Below are positions 48,231-64,000 of a DNA stretch of 64,000 bases, piece by piece; within the stretch, counting starts at the first letter, position 1, and the number at the start of each line of letters is the position of its first letter. Position numbers and translations under genes: made by a program. Below the pieces are notes generated by a model. It was not told the origin of the DNA and made no database searches. It worked only from the letters and a program-made list of their open reading frames with translations. The DNA is from Tubiluchus corallicola (taxonomy: Eukaryota > Priapulida > Priapulimorpha > Priapulimorphida > Tubiluchidae): positions 434,001-498,000 of the forward strand of contig JAQGDQ010000054.1 in NCBI GenBank assembly GCA_030141605.1, in the 5' to 3' direction.

Positions 48231-49914
48231 TTAGTGAATTAAATTAAATATGTACATTTTTGTATGATTAACATAATCATAAGGATGGCGCTCATTAGTT
48301 AATTTCGCCAAATTGTTGACTTACATACCTTCAATAGAATTGCTAGCAGCATGTTTGGTTAAAATGTGCCAAGTAAATGTTACAAAAAGTGATAACAGAA
48401 TGTTCACCCCAGCATGAGAATTCTTGCCTTAGGTTCCGCTGATGCGTCTTTATAATGGCTGGGAATAGCTAATAGTGTAATAATTGTAAATAAGTGATGT
48501 AATTATTCTGGTGCAATTAGAAGATAATAGTGATACATTGATGTGTGTTTTTAACTTATATGAACTGATATGGCATTCTGGTGAAAATTTCGCTTCCAGG
48601 TAAAAGCATCCTGTCACAAGGGTTTTAACTTGTATTTTAAAATGTTGAACAGAAAGGAAGGGGGTTAAGACTTCTACCTTCCATTTTCAAAATTATTTTA
48701 AACAAGTGTCTTGGGCTTGCTTGCTTCCTTGGCTCCAATATTTCATATGATTCACATAACTTGTTGACAATTTTGTTTATGAGGAGCACATTTTATTAGT
48801 TTTATTTTATTTTCCTGCTACTTAACCCTATTAGTTTTTGTTTGCAGTTTATCTGATGTGAGGTTAACACCTCATCTGATGTCATTGTAAACTCTTAATT
48901 TTATCAACATTCAGTAAGCTTGTAAGAATCTCTGCAGAGCCTAAATTGCAGTCAGTATTTAGTTAAAAACTCATTGTTATAATTATGTTGTGCAGTTACA
49001 TTCTGCATTGTTGTTATAGTCTTATTACGTTCAGTGCACGTGGCCTGTAAATGTTGCTGTGGTTGCAGCAACATCATGTTAGTTTACCTGATCAACACTC
49101 ATTAGGTGTTAGTTCATTGTTATTGCAGTCCACTAACACATTACTTTTATTTTGTAAACCATTGTTTAAACATTGCTACTTTTGCAGAGATGTCACATTG
49201 ACATATTTGACCACAACTACTTATAAACGTGTTATTGTGTTTTAAATAAAATGCAATCTGCACAGCAGTTAGAAAACGTGTGGCAGACCAGTGAGGGATG
49301 CATGTTGCAGGTAAAGAATTATACAAACCTCTTTATACCACCTACCTAGATAACAAATTGCATTAATATGTACGTCTGCATAGACATTTTGTTTTGCTAA
49401 AAATTTGGCTATTAAACAAGGTTGGCATTATAAAGGGGGTGTTACAAAGAGATTTGACTCTAACACTGACCTCTGCATCAGTGATTATTCATAATTGGCT
49501 AGCAAAAAACTACACTGATTTTTCATATATTCTAGATTCTGATTTTCTAGATTTTAGTAAATATATGTATTGTTGTTTAAGCAGCAGAATGCTAGTAACT
49601 TAAATAACACATCGTTATAACACTGCCAAGTTGTCAGTATTGCAACGTCCAACACCCCAGTCTTACTTTCAGTGTTGTGTTTTCATCATTCAGACATAAT
49701 TATTATTCGAGCATATATTTGTTTTCTGTTCACAGATTACACACATAAAGTATATCATATATTGTTTTAAAACGTACATAGTATGCTTTTATAAGTTTCG
49801 GATTATTTCCTAAAAGAACTTGCGCATATGTAAAATTAAAGTCGTTTACACTGGTTTTACGTGATGAAGCCATTGCCCGAAGTCTGCCAACTTTAAAATG
49901 CTTCTACATGCATG
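48231..49914. other. ATF7IP / GAMT convergent intergenic region
   Basis: About 1.7 kb between two 3' ends. It should contain the ATF7IP 3' untranslated region and the GAMT one from the other strand. An AATAAA within TTTAAATAAAATG near 49245 is a possible plus-strand polyadenylation signal. No other gene recognised. Confidence 0.4.
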
Positions 49915-52900
49915 TCATTCTTTAATAATAATTGGTGCAATCATTTGGTTATGTGAATAATATCTGCATTCTGCTGGAGGCTCTATTGCGATGACGTTCC
50001 ACGTTATGTTATTCCTTTTGAAGCCAGCTTTTAAGAGCTTTGGAATTTGAGTGTCCTGAAAATAAAAGAAAATGCAGTATATTTCAATAAGCTAAATTTC
50101 CAGCGGGCTGTACCACCTCGATGAAACAGACAGTTTTTACACCATATCTTTAGCGTAACCACTAATACCTAGTCATTCAGACTTTAATAAACAGTGTTGT
50201 CAATATTCAGTTTCCAACACATTCTTGGTGGAACAGTAGCGTTATTAATTTTTAGCCGAATTAAACTGTGGTTGTGAGAATAGCTGGACGACTCCACAGC
50301 ATTAGTAAATCAGATGAACTGCATACTGAGAACAGGCGAGCTGTAAACTTATCGGTATTACTAACATAACTAAGCTGTGTACTGAGCACGAGCGACTTCT
50401 CGCATAACTGTTGAATTGAAATGTGGACTGAGAGCAGCCGAATCGTTGCTTTCTAAGTTTTAGTAACTGAATTGAACCTTGCAGTTACAACAGTTAAACT
50501 ATCACCTCCTCATTAGTAACTGAGCTGAGTAGTACACCGAGCGCAGCCAAACTACCGCCTTCTCAGTGTTGGCAACTGAATTGAACTCAGCCAAAGTGAC
50601 AGCAGCCGTTTCAGAATTAGTAACTGAATTGAACTGCACTCTGGGAACACCTGTACTGTTGGGTTCTCATCTTTATTAAAATGTCACCTTCTCAATGTTA
50701 GTAATGTAACTGAACTGAAATGTGCACTGCGAACAGTTGGACTGTCACCTCAGCATTTGTAATTGAATTGATCTGTGCACCTCACATTTGTAATTGAATT
50801 GATCTGTGTGTGCACTGTGAATAATTGAACTGTCCACCTCAGCATTTGCAGTTGAATTAAACTGTGCACTGAGAAAAGACGACCTTCTCAATCTAAATTG
50901 AATTAATGTGACTGAATTGAAGTGAGCAGTGAAATTAAATTAATTGTTTCCTTCTGAGCTTTAGAAACTGAATAGAACTGTATACTGGGAACAGCCGAAC
51001 TATTGCATTCTCAGTACATTAGTAACTGAGTATAACTGTACAATACAACTAAGAACAATTTGTTGTCTTCTTATTTGTAGTTGAATTGAGCTATGCCCTG
51101 AGAATTGCCGAGCTGTTGCCTTCTCAACATTAGTAACCGATTTGAGCTGTGTATTGAAAAGAGGTGAATTAATGCCTTCTCAGCATTACCATTAGTAACC
51201 TCATCGAAGTGTGTGCTGAAAACAGCCGAACTACCACATTCTTGGCTTTAGTAACCGAGTTCAACTGTATACTGAGAACAGGCAAACTGTTGCATTCTCA
51301 CTTAGCATTAGTAGGTTCATTGCAGAGCCTATTTCGGGGGGGGGTACTTCCCCGGGGCCTCACCCTCCAGGGGGGCTTCGCGTCGAGGTAACTTTTTTGC
51401 TTTATGCGAACATGCTGCTTAACTCCATATTTTCTCTTCGGAAATGCTTCTCCGGCGTTTTAGCAGTTCATAAATCGCTTCGCACCGCCCCCCCCCCCGA
51501 GGAGGCCTCACACGCCCCACTTTCCCGGGCCTCGCTTAGGCTGAAATGGGCCCTGGTTAACTGAACTGTTCACTGATAATGGTCTAGCTGAATTGAACTA
51601 GGAACTGATCTATGGACGACCTGCTGGATTTGTAGCATTAGTAACTGCATTGAGCTGTGAACTAGAACAGTCAAATTCAGCATTAATCTTTGAATTGAGA
51701 ATGACTAAATTGTCATATTCTGAACATACTAGATTGCAACGTATGCAACGTGAACATGCTTCAGCCTAGCTTGTATCGTGCGTGAATACCATCCAGGCTG
51801 TGCTGCTACCACCAAGTGCATAGCTGCCTGTTGATAATGCACGATTATCCACACCACAGCACGTACTTTACAGTCCAGACCTGCCAAGCGTTTGAGTGTG
51901 AAATGTAAAAAGCCCAGGGATCATCTCGCTCCCTATAGGGGTCCAGAAAGCAAATTGTGCCCTGAAATTTCTATATTATTCTGGGCGTCAAAATCAAATT
52001 ATTAAAGAAATGAAGGCAAAAATTAAGGTAATACTATTATTATTACGCTGTTACAGTTTACTGTGCTTTATATAATGTTCTTTTGTACATAAGAAAAAAG
52101 TTCAATAGCACCCAAACCTTTCAAAACCTGTAATGCCCTTTAGTGTAGTATACATCATGAGACTCATGAATGCTCTTGTATTGTTGATAGTCGTACTACT
52201 AATTGTGTTGTGGCTGATACTGAGGGGAAAGGAAGCTAGCTGATTTGCGTGTGAAGTTGGGGAATGCCCGAGAACTGAAATTTGATGCGTGTGAAAGGTT
52301 TAAAATTCGCGAGAAACACGCTTAATGCTTGAGAGTTGGCAAGTCTGCCTACTACTGCTGGCACCACTGATGACTAGGGAAACAACGACAAAAACAACAG
52401 CAATATTGACAACAGCGCATAGTCAAAGCTATTAGACAGTGACAAACACTATTAGACGAATTCGCTGATGGTAATTAATACACGAACATTGTAGTACATG
52501 TAGTCTTTGCTTATTGCGCCGAGTAATCCCGTTCTTCAAATCCCAGTTTTATAAGTTTTGCACAAATGAGCGAAAGATTTTTTTGGAAATTCCCCGTTCC
52601 GCCTGATGAGTTTAATTAAAAAAGGAAGCCCTCTTAGACGGTTCGTTTGATATATAATTTATCGTAAATTAGGCGCGTTCAGACGTAGACCTCTCTAGCA
52701 ACTTGTTGCGCAACTTCTGTCTGAGAGAAGTTGCCAAGCCGTTCACACGTTGCAACTTTACTCTCGGAGAGAAGTTTCGAAAAAAGTCTCTACGTCTGAA
52801 CGTGCCACTAGTCTTGAATAACGCGTCGTGCCAGACTGTCAATAATAACATATTCAGGAACAGCTCAAATAAATACACTAGGTATCTCGTTCTGGCATGC

Positions 52901-55312
52901 ACGATCCAATAAAAATGAAAAAAAAATCGTAAAGACTGAAAGAGAAAAGAAAAATTTCGAAGTATTCTGAATTTCCAGAAATGTCTCCTTTGATAGATCT
53001 TGAGTTTGATCTTAAGTGATTAATAGGCCTAGACTTTGAGAAAGCTTTTTTTTACAGTCCCAGCGTATGATAGTCCTGTTCTTAATACACTGAATTCATC
53101 TGCAAACCTAAATTTGAAAGATCTGTTTAAACAAGATCTGACACGTACCTCAAACATAATTTCTACATCTTGAAACTTGGTTTTCATCAGTTCTCCCCAA
53201 GACGTAAGATTGCAGTACGTAAGAATTCCTCCTGGCTTCAACAATCGGAACGCGTGTTTGTAAATGAAGTCAAACTGATGCGTGTGCCAAGTAAGTTCGC
53301 TCAGTGGATATGTATCGTACAAAATACCTGCCAATGCAATTTTACTAAATTTGTTTCTGTATTTGTTTGATTTGTTAGTTAACTAGTTGGATTATGTCAG
53401 AATACTCTGGGATTCACAGTCATAATGGAATTAATGATATCGTTAATTGTCAGCTAATTTGAAAAACTTGACACCATAATTCATATTAACGTTATAGTCG
53501 TTAATAATTTGCTTCTATATTTACGTTAGAAAGTTAAATCTAATAGGCCTACCGTCAAAACTGCTATCCTCAAAAGATGGCGCAACGTCTTCCCACATGC
53601 CTTTACACGGGATAACTTTGTTTGGTTGATTTATTTTCCACTTTTCCAGGCGTTCAAACACATCGTTGTTACACTCTATTATAACGTGGTCGCTCAGTTC
53701 ATGTTTTTCAATTTGTGTGGCAGCGATTCCCATACCAAACCCAATTTCTAGTACTCTGCCGCCTATTAAACCACAGTTATTACCATTCAGATACAAATAA
53801 ATATTACAATATACATTATAATAATAATACAGGGTGTTTCAAAAGCCAATATTTTTCAGTTGCAACAAGAATCGAATGAAAATTTGGTTTCCGAGTCTAT
53901 ACGATTCATGATAATTATAGTGATATCAAAATTGGCTTCATAAGCCTAGTGCAGCTACTTTACACCCTTATGTCATGCCCATTTCTAGCTATGCCGCGAT
54001 TTTACACCTCTGTTTTAGGGTCAGCATTACGTCGAATTCAGTGTACACTCGAAAAAATTCTTAACTATTGTAAGAGTTTACCAAAAGATGAACATCGTTG
54101 CAAGATCGATTAGCTGCAAAAAATTGAAAATCAAAGTACTGAAATTAATGAAATTGTTCAGCGTAATTTCATACTATACCATCATTTCTTTAATATTTTA
54201 CTATAATAATCAGCGAGGATTCTTTTTTGTAATGTAGGTAGAGCCTAGATACAAAATTTCTGAAAGACTTCGTCTATTATCAATGAGGGCTTGAAAAATC
54301 CCATTATTCGTTTTAAGTTTTAAAGTCATGAGTTTTTATGGCACGATTTAACTTTTTTCACTACAGCACGTGAAAAATATCAGTTAAAGAAGTATGGGCA
54401 TTTTAAAAAACAAAGTCCTTTACTAACAGCTCAAGATGGTATAACGACAGAGCTGACTTCCGAGAGAAAAGCCCAGGTGAGCGTTGCCTGTAGGTAAAAA
54501 GTAAATGTGAAGTCATAAACAGGAAGTAAAGCTGTTAAAGGGAAGGGCAGACACAATCCAAACCGCTGTCACACGTGCGACTTGGTCTTTTAAAACATTA
54601 TTGTTTAAACTTCATTTAAATTTCAGACGCTCGATTGCAGTGAGATTGCAATTATTTTCAAGTTGTTGGACATTCCAAGAACGATATTGGCGGTAAACAA
54701 TATAACTCTGCAGGTAAAACCATTATAAAGCTGTTAGTATTATAAAAATAGTGCGATGATCTCAACAAATTCTTTGCAGCAAGAACAACAACGTTGTTAA
54801 AAAATCATCCCGGGGAAGGAAATTTTCCACATTTTTACTGTCCCTGAACGTGATATAGAAACGTCTTAACGATATTTATGCACTAAAATTACAATTTGCG
54901 TAATTTATAGTATCCACGCCCAGCCATTTAAAAGTGAGAAATGTAGGATTCCAGTATGCGAAGAATGGTGGTTAAATAAATGAAGCATTGCATTTGGTAT
55001 GATCTTACGTTGACGAACACTACGTGCACACACTTTTGTGATGTCCCAGTGTCGCAGAGAGTTCTTGATTCACGTCTATCTACTCTACAAGTTTCATTAA
55101 AATGTTTAGTTGCAACAGCTGATAAACTAAAAAAATTAAAGGCCTATACCTTTGGAGGCAGCTATATCTGCCAGTTTGCGCATGAATGGAGTTTCCCATC
55201 TTTCCATCACGGGCTTCTCTAAAATTTTCAAGTGATCGTCTGTTACGTCGTATACAGCCGTGGCAGCTGTCCAATTGTCAGAGCATTGTTCACCACTTTC
55301 AAAAAGTGCCAT
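49915..55312 (-). CDS. GAMT: Guanidinoacetate N-methyltransferase (GAMT), 4 exons, 230 codons
   Basis: Cytosolic enzyme that transfers a methyl group from S-adenosylmethionine to guanidinoacetate, the last step of creatine synthesis. Minus-strand exons: 55312-55150, 53762-53553, 53327-53149, 50055-49915. All are GT-AG, in phase, and end in TGA. The predicted 230 residues are close to the 236 of the human enzyme. Hallmarks: [12 protein letters not shown] (about 35-46); the SAM-binding [12 protein letters not shown] (55-66); [25 protein letters not shown], whose Asp (129) corresponds to the substrate-binding Asp of mammalian [24 protein letters not shown]; and the C-terminal CRYYS. Intron 3 is 3.1 kb and filled with a tandem array and two MITEs. 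The start codon is the first Met and gives the usual N-terminus length. The gene looks functional. Confidence 0.96.
50260..51720. repeat. Degenerate tandem array, period about 60 bp, in GAMT intron 3
   Basis: Roughly twenty or more diverged units with the pattern CTTCTCAGCATTAGTAACTGAATTGAACTGTGCACTGAGAACAGCCGAACTGT… in pieces, clear at 50459, 50615, 50697, 50822, 51019, 51130, 51246 and 51640. Units vary in length and sequence, so the array is old. A MITE interrupts it at 51323-51555. Confidence 0.85.
51323..51555. mobile_element. hAT-like MITE (233 bp) inserted in the tandem array
   Basis: The left end CAGAGCCTATTTC and the reverse complement of the right end CAGGGCCCATTTC match at 11 of 13 positions. 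CAGAG/CAGGG ends are typical of hAT elements. The flanking 8-mers GTTCATTG (51315-51322) and GTTAACTG (51556-51563) agree at 6 of 8 positions, as for an old hAT target duplication; the array itself may contribute to that match. The inside is GC-rich, with a G run near 51335 and a C run near 51490 that could pair. No coding sequence. Confidence 0.65.
52672..52806. mobile_element. Short inverted-repeat element (135 bp)
   Basis: The left end GGCGCGTTCAGACGTAGAC (52672-52690) and the reverse complement of the right end GGCACGTTCAGACGTAGAG match at 17 of 19 positions. The subterminal GAGAAGTT words are also inverted. It is MITE-like, of unknown superfamily; no clear target duplication was found. 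In GAMT intron 3. Confidence 0.7.
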
Positions 55313-55930
55313 TATCTACTAAAAGAATCTCATAAAGGTTAGAAGAGCCTCAAAATCAGCACTGTGTTATTTTAGGATTGGTTAATGGACGTAAAAAGCT
55401 GAAGAAGACATTAATTTAACTACATAAAAGTGAGCGATTACTCGGTAATTAGCTTAAAAATGACTGAAAAAGGATTTGGAAGATATAAAAAGCGAACTGA
55501 TACTAGAAAAAAGAATTAATCCAACCTAATAAATTGTACACACCTTACCTATAAGTATGCGAGTATTATAACTCTATTACACGTTATACAACTGTTGTTC
55601 ATACATATTAGCTGTATCACAACAGAGACATATAAGCAAGCCACTTATAACAAAGCAATGGACTTTTGGTCACGTAGTTTATTTATTTTAGTTATTATGA
55701 TAACTTGGCCTCATTCTCCTTGACAGCTAGAGCCTAGTATTTCTTTGGTTCAGCTATTTTAGCATAATTTTGTGGCGCCATCTAGTAGGCGAAATTTTGG
55801 AGAACGCAGTGCAAACTGTAAACATGACAAGGTCACTTCCTGAACAATTAAAGTATTTTAGTGTCTGAAATTAGGGAATTTATCAACGCAGAATAAGTGT
55901 TGCTACGATGAAATCGCGCTCATTAAACAC
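55313..55930. promoter_or_regulatory. Head-to-head GAMT / ANKRD54 intergenic region
   Basis: Only 618 bp separate the two divergent start codons, so both promoters and 5' untranslated regions must lie here or in overlapping upstream exons. A bidirectional promoter is inferred from the layout. No TATA box or CpG-rich core stands out to me. Confidence 0.55.
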
Positions 55931-60561
<4,631 letters not shown>

Positions 60562-61335
60562 TAAATAAAAATTCAGAAAAAGTCCCTATTTTTTTCCTTT
60601 GCAGTGCTTGTCCATTTTTGTTTATTTAGGAAAGTAGTGTGATTGAAACTTATGTTACTGCTAAACACTTTTTATTACTTTTTTGTATTAAAATACTAAT
60701 GAGATACATTAAGATTTTAATCTTATATGCCAGTTTATATACTGGTGAACATGTACATGCTTGTGAGTATCCACTATGTTGTTTTGTATAGAAAACGTTT
60801 ATACTCAGTTGTTTGTTTTACTACATTCTGTGATCAGGTTTATTTACAAAGTTTCACAACGATTGTGTACAGAAATTAATTTTGAGTGTATAATATTTTT
60901 TATTACAATAATCATATTTCTATAGATATCAGCTACTGCACGCATGAAAGTTTCAAATAATGAGCCAATGCTCATTATGTGCTGTAGACAATCACGAAAA
61001 TGTATAATATTGACAATAAAAGGCATTTTTGGATAAATTCTATATCTTTAGCTACAATGGGCCATGTGTATGGTTGCAGTGATGACTCTGTAACAAGCAT
61101 GCATAAATTTAAAAATTTTAATTTTTTCAATTTAGAAATGTGTACAGTAAGTAGCAGTAACTTCTGAGATAACTTGAACTAGTCATGACAACTAGCAGCG
61201 TTTACATTTCAGTGGCTGCCAAGAAAACTATGTGGTACTAGCGCTGAGCTTTTGAAAATTTCGTAGAACATACGTGACACTTCCTAATACTGCAATCTAC
61301 TTTTTATCATGTTTTTGACTTGTTTAAGGAATAGG
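60562..61335. other. ANKRD54 / BORCS5 convergent intergenic region
   Basis: 774 bp between two stop codons. AATAAA occurs at 60564-60569, only two bases past the ANKRD54 stop, and again near 61015. Either could serve ANKRD54 polyadenylation; the later one gives a more usual 3' untranslated length. Confidence 0.45.
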
Positions 61336-62438
61336 TTAATTGCTAGATAAAGAATGATCAGATGATCGGCGTGCTGCTGCATCAGCAATTGTCCCTCCCT
61401 CCGGCAACTGCACAAAGAATGGTTCTAATCTCTCTTCTGCCGGTAAAATAGAATTCAGTTCCTAGAAATCATGAGATTATCATTAAACTATAATACAATC
61501 TTGTGTTTTACAATTTACACTTTGGTCATGGTTAGTGCTAGCTGAAGTTGTACTGGCAAATTCTTCAAGTCCTGCATGTTTACTGATTCTACCAAGTGCG
61601 TGTGCAGTAAATAATCTATATACATGCATGCAGACACAGCCAGCCCTGTCATTCTGACTGCACAGATATCTAAATAAATTCAATGAAATCCTCGAGTGAA
61701 GATTTCCACTGACGATAGTCATCTAAAGCATTAACAAGCATCAGAGAAACACATTACGCAATGATGTATTTTGCTCTTGGGTGTAATTAGAAAAAAGGAT
61801 ATATTCAATTCTGGTTTTACTTACAAAATTTCTGAAACTGGAGCAGTTAGGCAGTGGCAACCAGCAACAATAAACTCTTATATTCATAGCTATGTTTAAT
61901 ATGATACACAAGAATTTATTCCAACTAAAAATGTTAATTTATCAGAACAGATATCACGTCAGGATATTAAAAGTTCTGATTTCAAGAATGAATACAGTAT
62001 ATGTACGTAAATGTTTGTTTTACAACCGAGCAGGTAAACAGTCTCTCGAACCAAAAGACATGAATCAAATCAGAATTCAGGAGTGACCAAATACAGCACA
62101 TCTTTCTAATGTCTTACTAGTGAATGTGCATCAAGTCCTGTGTGTTTACTGATTCTACCAAGTTCCTGTGCATGCGCAGTAAATGATTTGTACATGTAAC
62201 TGAATGCAGACACGACCAGCTTGTGTTAATTCTGTCACTCTGACTATTACTCCACAGATATCTAAATAAATTCTTGCAATCTGAAAAGTGGGTATGGACT
62301 GCTTCATTTCAGGTATTTGAATCAACAATCTCAACATATCAACAATGGGCTATTTTACTATACGGAAAATTCGACGGAGGTAAAAATATACTTTGCCCTA
62401 CTATATATTTGAAGGGGGCATCTGCACCTTGTCACGTG

Positions 62439-62487
<49 letters not shown>

Positions 62488-64000
62488 TTAAATTCAAAAC
62501 TTTTTTTGTTCAATGAATTGTTTTAGGCAGCAATATACATCCAGTTTAAAAAAATGTTGAATAGCATTAACAACAGCATTAGCAATATACAGTACGCTAC
62601 CTTCATTAATATCATAGACTGTTCCATGTTGCGCTGTGTTTTGTTCAATGCAGCAGCAATATCATGAACTTTATTAACTTTATCTGCATACTTGGCATAC
62701 TTCTTCTGCCTATCAGTCAACATGTTGGTGAGAGCTGTTATGGCAAAATCAACCTAAAACAAAACCTAAATAATTTAAAAATTATTACGCAACATGACAT
62801 CAATAAAAGAGGTAATACTACATGAGCAAATACATAACTCAATGATGTTTTTCTAGTTGTCCACATATAAATTTTATTGGGTAAAAGTACTTTGCTACTT
62901 ATTTATATTTGTGAACCAACAAGCAACCAGAAATTTAGTATGTGATCATTTGTTGGTTTTCTAATACAAAAATTGTCAAGAAACGAGGTGGTTTTCTGTG
63001 AAAAGGACATAAAATTAAACTTTTAGAAATTCCCATGGAAAACAGGTTTCAGAAAATTAGCGAAACCTGTCAAAAGCCTATTGGTAGACTAGTCTTAAAT
63101 TACACAGCTAAAGAGATAATTTTAAATACTAAATGTGGGCGTATACTGTATAAGAAACAAAAAATTTATAGCAAAAAGCTAATGCTCTGTATAGAGCCTT
63201 ATATGTTTTCATCTCGAAAAACGGCCATGCCTCCTAATATCCACAGGGCAGCAATACTCCTGGTTTTTATGGAGGTTTCTGCTAACACTGTTTTTTGTTG
63301 AATACAATTCTGGCCAATTATGGCGATTAGACGATGTCTGCTATAGCCTAATCATATTACCCGGCTTATATCTGTCATAATAATAGGATCTGGCTTGAAG
63401 TGCGGGATCTTTGACAGCTATTATAGGCCACAGTTTTCAATGTAGGGGCCTGAAACTTTGCATCAAGATACTACGGACATTTGTGCAGACCGATTTTTAG
63501 CTTGCCCTATATAGTCCTGAAACGTGCCCGAAAATGTATCTGCCCATACATTGTTATATTGTTTTGGTTTCTTTTATTCTAATGCTTAAAGTGATCTGTT
63601 CCAACAAAGCACACTCTTAAATTTTTATAAAAAGAATGGACAAATTTTTATGAAAAGAACTTACTCCACAATAACCATGAATGCTGCCCACGATTTTCTT
63701 ATGAGAACCACTAACTTTATAATATGCGGCAGATCCAAGCTCATTAGTACTTCCATTCTAGCTGTTAACCCTTTTTTCTCAGAATTTTGTGTTCTTTTCT
63801 GTTTGGCCACATATGAATGCTTCAAATACCAATGTCATCTCTCATAGAGTGCTGAAAAAGTTGCACTGTAGTACATTAGATTATGTAAATAAAAACACGT
63901 TGTACATACATCACGTATCCGATTAGAAATAATGTTCTGATCTGCTTGCACAACGTCAGCACACTTCTTTAGGTGTTCTTGATATCGCATACATAGTAGG
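61336..64000 (-). CDS. BORCS5: BORCS5 (BORC subunit 5), last three exons, 5' end outside window
   Basis: Subunit of the BORC complex on the lysosome surface, which recruits ARL8 to couple lysosomes to kinesin. Minus-strand exons: >64000-63910, 62753-62601 and 61461-61336 (TAA). All are GT-AG and join in phase 0, giving about the last 122 residues (human protein 196). Family blocks: LCMRYQEHLKKCA; a DQN…NRIRD helix; the near-invariant DRQKKYAKYADKVNKV; and LNSILPAEERLEPF. The C-terminus after LEPF (about 25 residues, Ala/Ser-rich) does not resemble the human end. The myristoylated N-terminus would be encoded to the right of the window. Confidence 0.93.
61565..62273. repeat. Diverged direct repeat in BORCS5 intron
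   Basis: 61565-61681 and 62131-62273 share TCAAGTCCTG, TGTTTACTGATTCTACCAAGT and ACAGATATCTAAATAAATTC in the same order and orientation, with several gaps. A local duplication or two copies of an unnamed repeat. Confidence 0.8.
62436..62484. repeat. (GT)n microsatellite
   Basis: About 24 GT units with one TTTG interruption, in a BORCS5 intron. Confidence 0.97.

Noticed and set aside
53831-53846. CAGGGTGTTTCAAAAG as the end of a DNA transposon in GAMT intron 1
   Set aside because: Looks like a transposon terminus, but I found no inverted partner within the intron.

Overview
This is a piece of an animal nuclear genome. The genes are split by GT-AG introns, the DNA is AT-rich, and the non-coding part is full of old transposons and simple repeats. 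Five conserved animal genes can be read exon by exon: CLUAP1/IFT38, ATF7IP, GAMT, ANKRD54 and BORCS5. Introns of mostly 0.3-4 kb, a cilium gene and a Gmr1-type retrotransposon suggest an invertebrate, perhaps marine. Gmr1 elements were first described from deuterostomes, but I cannot fix the phylum from this sequence.

Layout. From 9250 down to the left edge lies CLUAP1 (minus strand, 3' part missing). Its introns hold a Tigger/pogo-like relic, a perfect 27-bp hairpin, a 395-bp MITE and a LINE-like remnant. From 9.25 to 29.1 kb there is about 20 kb in which I recognise no complete gene, only repeats, local duplications and one duplicated exon-like fragment. ATF7IP runs from 29203 to 48230 on the plus strand (12 coding exons, 1045 codons). 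GAMT follows on the minus strand (55312 to 49915, 4 exons, 230 codons). ANKRD54 starts 618 bp away, head to head with GAMT (55931-60561, 7 exons, 284 codons). BORCS5 (minus strand, 5' part missing) fills the right end and converges on ANKRD54.

The most striking object is a 7.65-kb LTR retrotransposon (32483-40136, minus strand) in the second intron of ATF7IP. It has 1.28-kb LTRs, a GTCTG target duplication, a primer-binding site matching the 3' end of tRNA-Leu, and a polypurine tract. Its pol order is protease - integrase - reverse transcriptase - RNase H, with integrase BEFORE reverse transcriptase. That is the copia-like order carried by the Gmr1 clade of Ty3/gypsy elements. The copy is recent (LTRs about 98% identical by eye) but damaged. 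It landed inside an older MITE whose uninterrupted relative lies at 7759-8153, which gives an independent pre-insertion reference. The host gene encodes a homologue of the SETDB1 partner that helps silence retroelements in mammals.

The five host genes do not form a pathway: cilium assembly (CLUAP1), heterochromatin (ATF7IP), creatine synthesis (GAMT), a nucleocytoplasmic ankyrin protein (ANKRD54) and lysosome positioning (BORCS5). The only regulatory link the layout suggests is a possible shared promoter between GAMT and ANKRD54.
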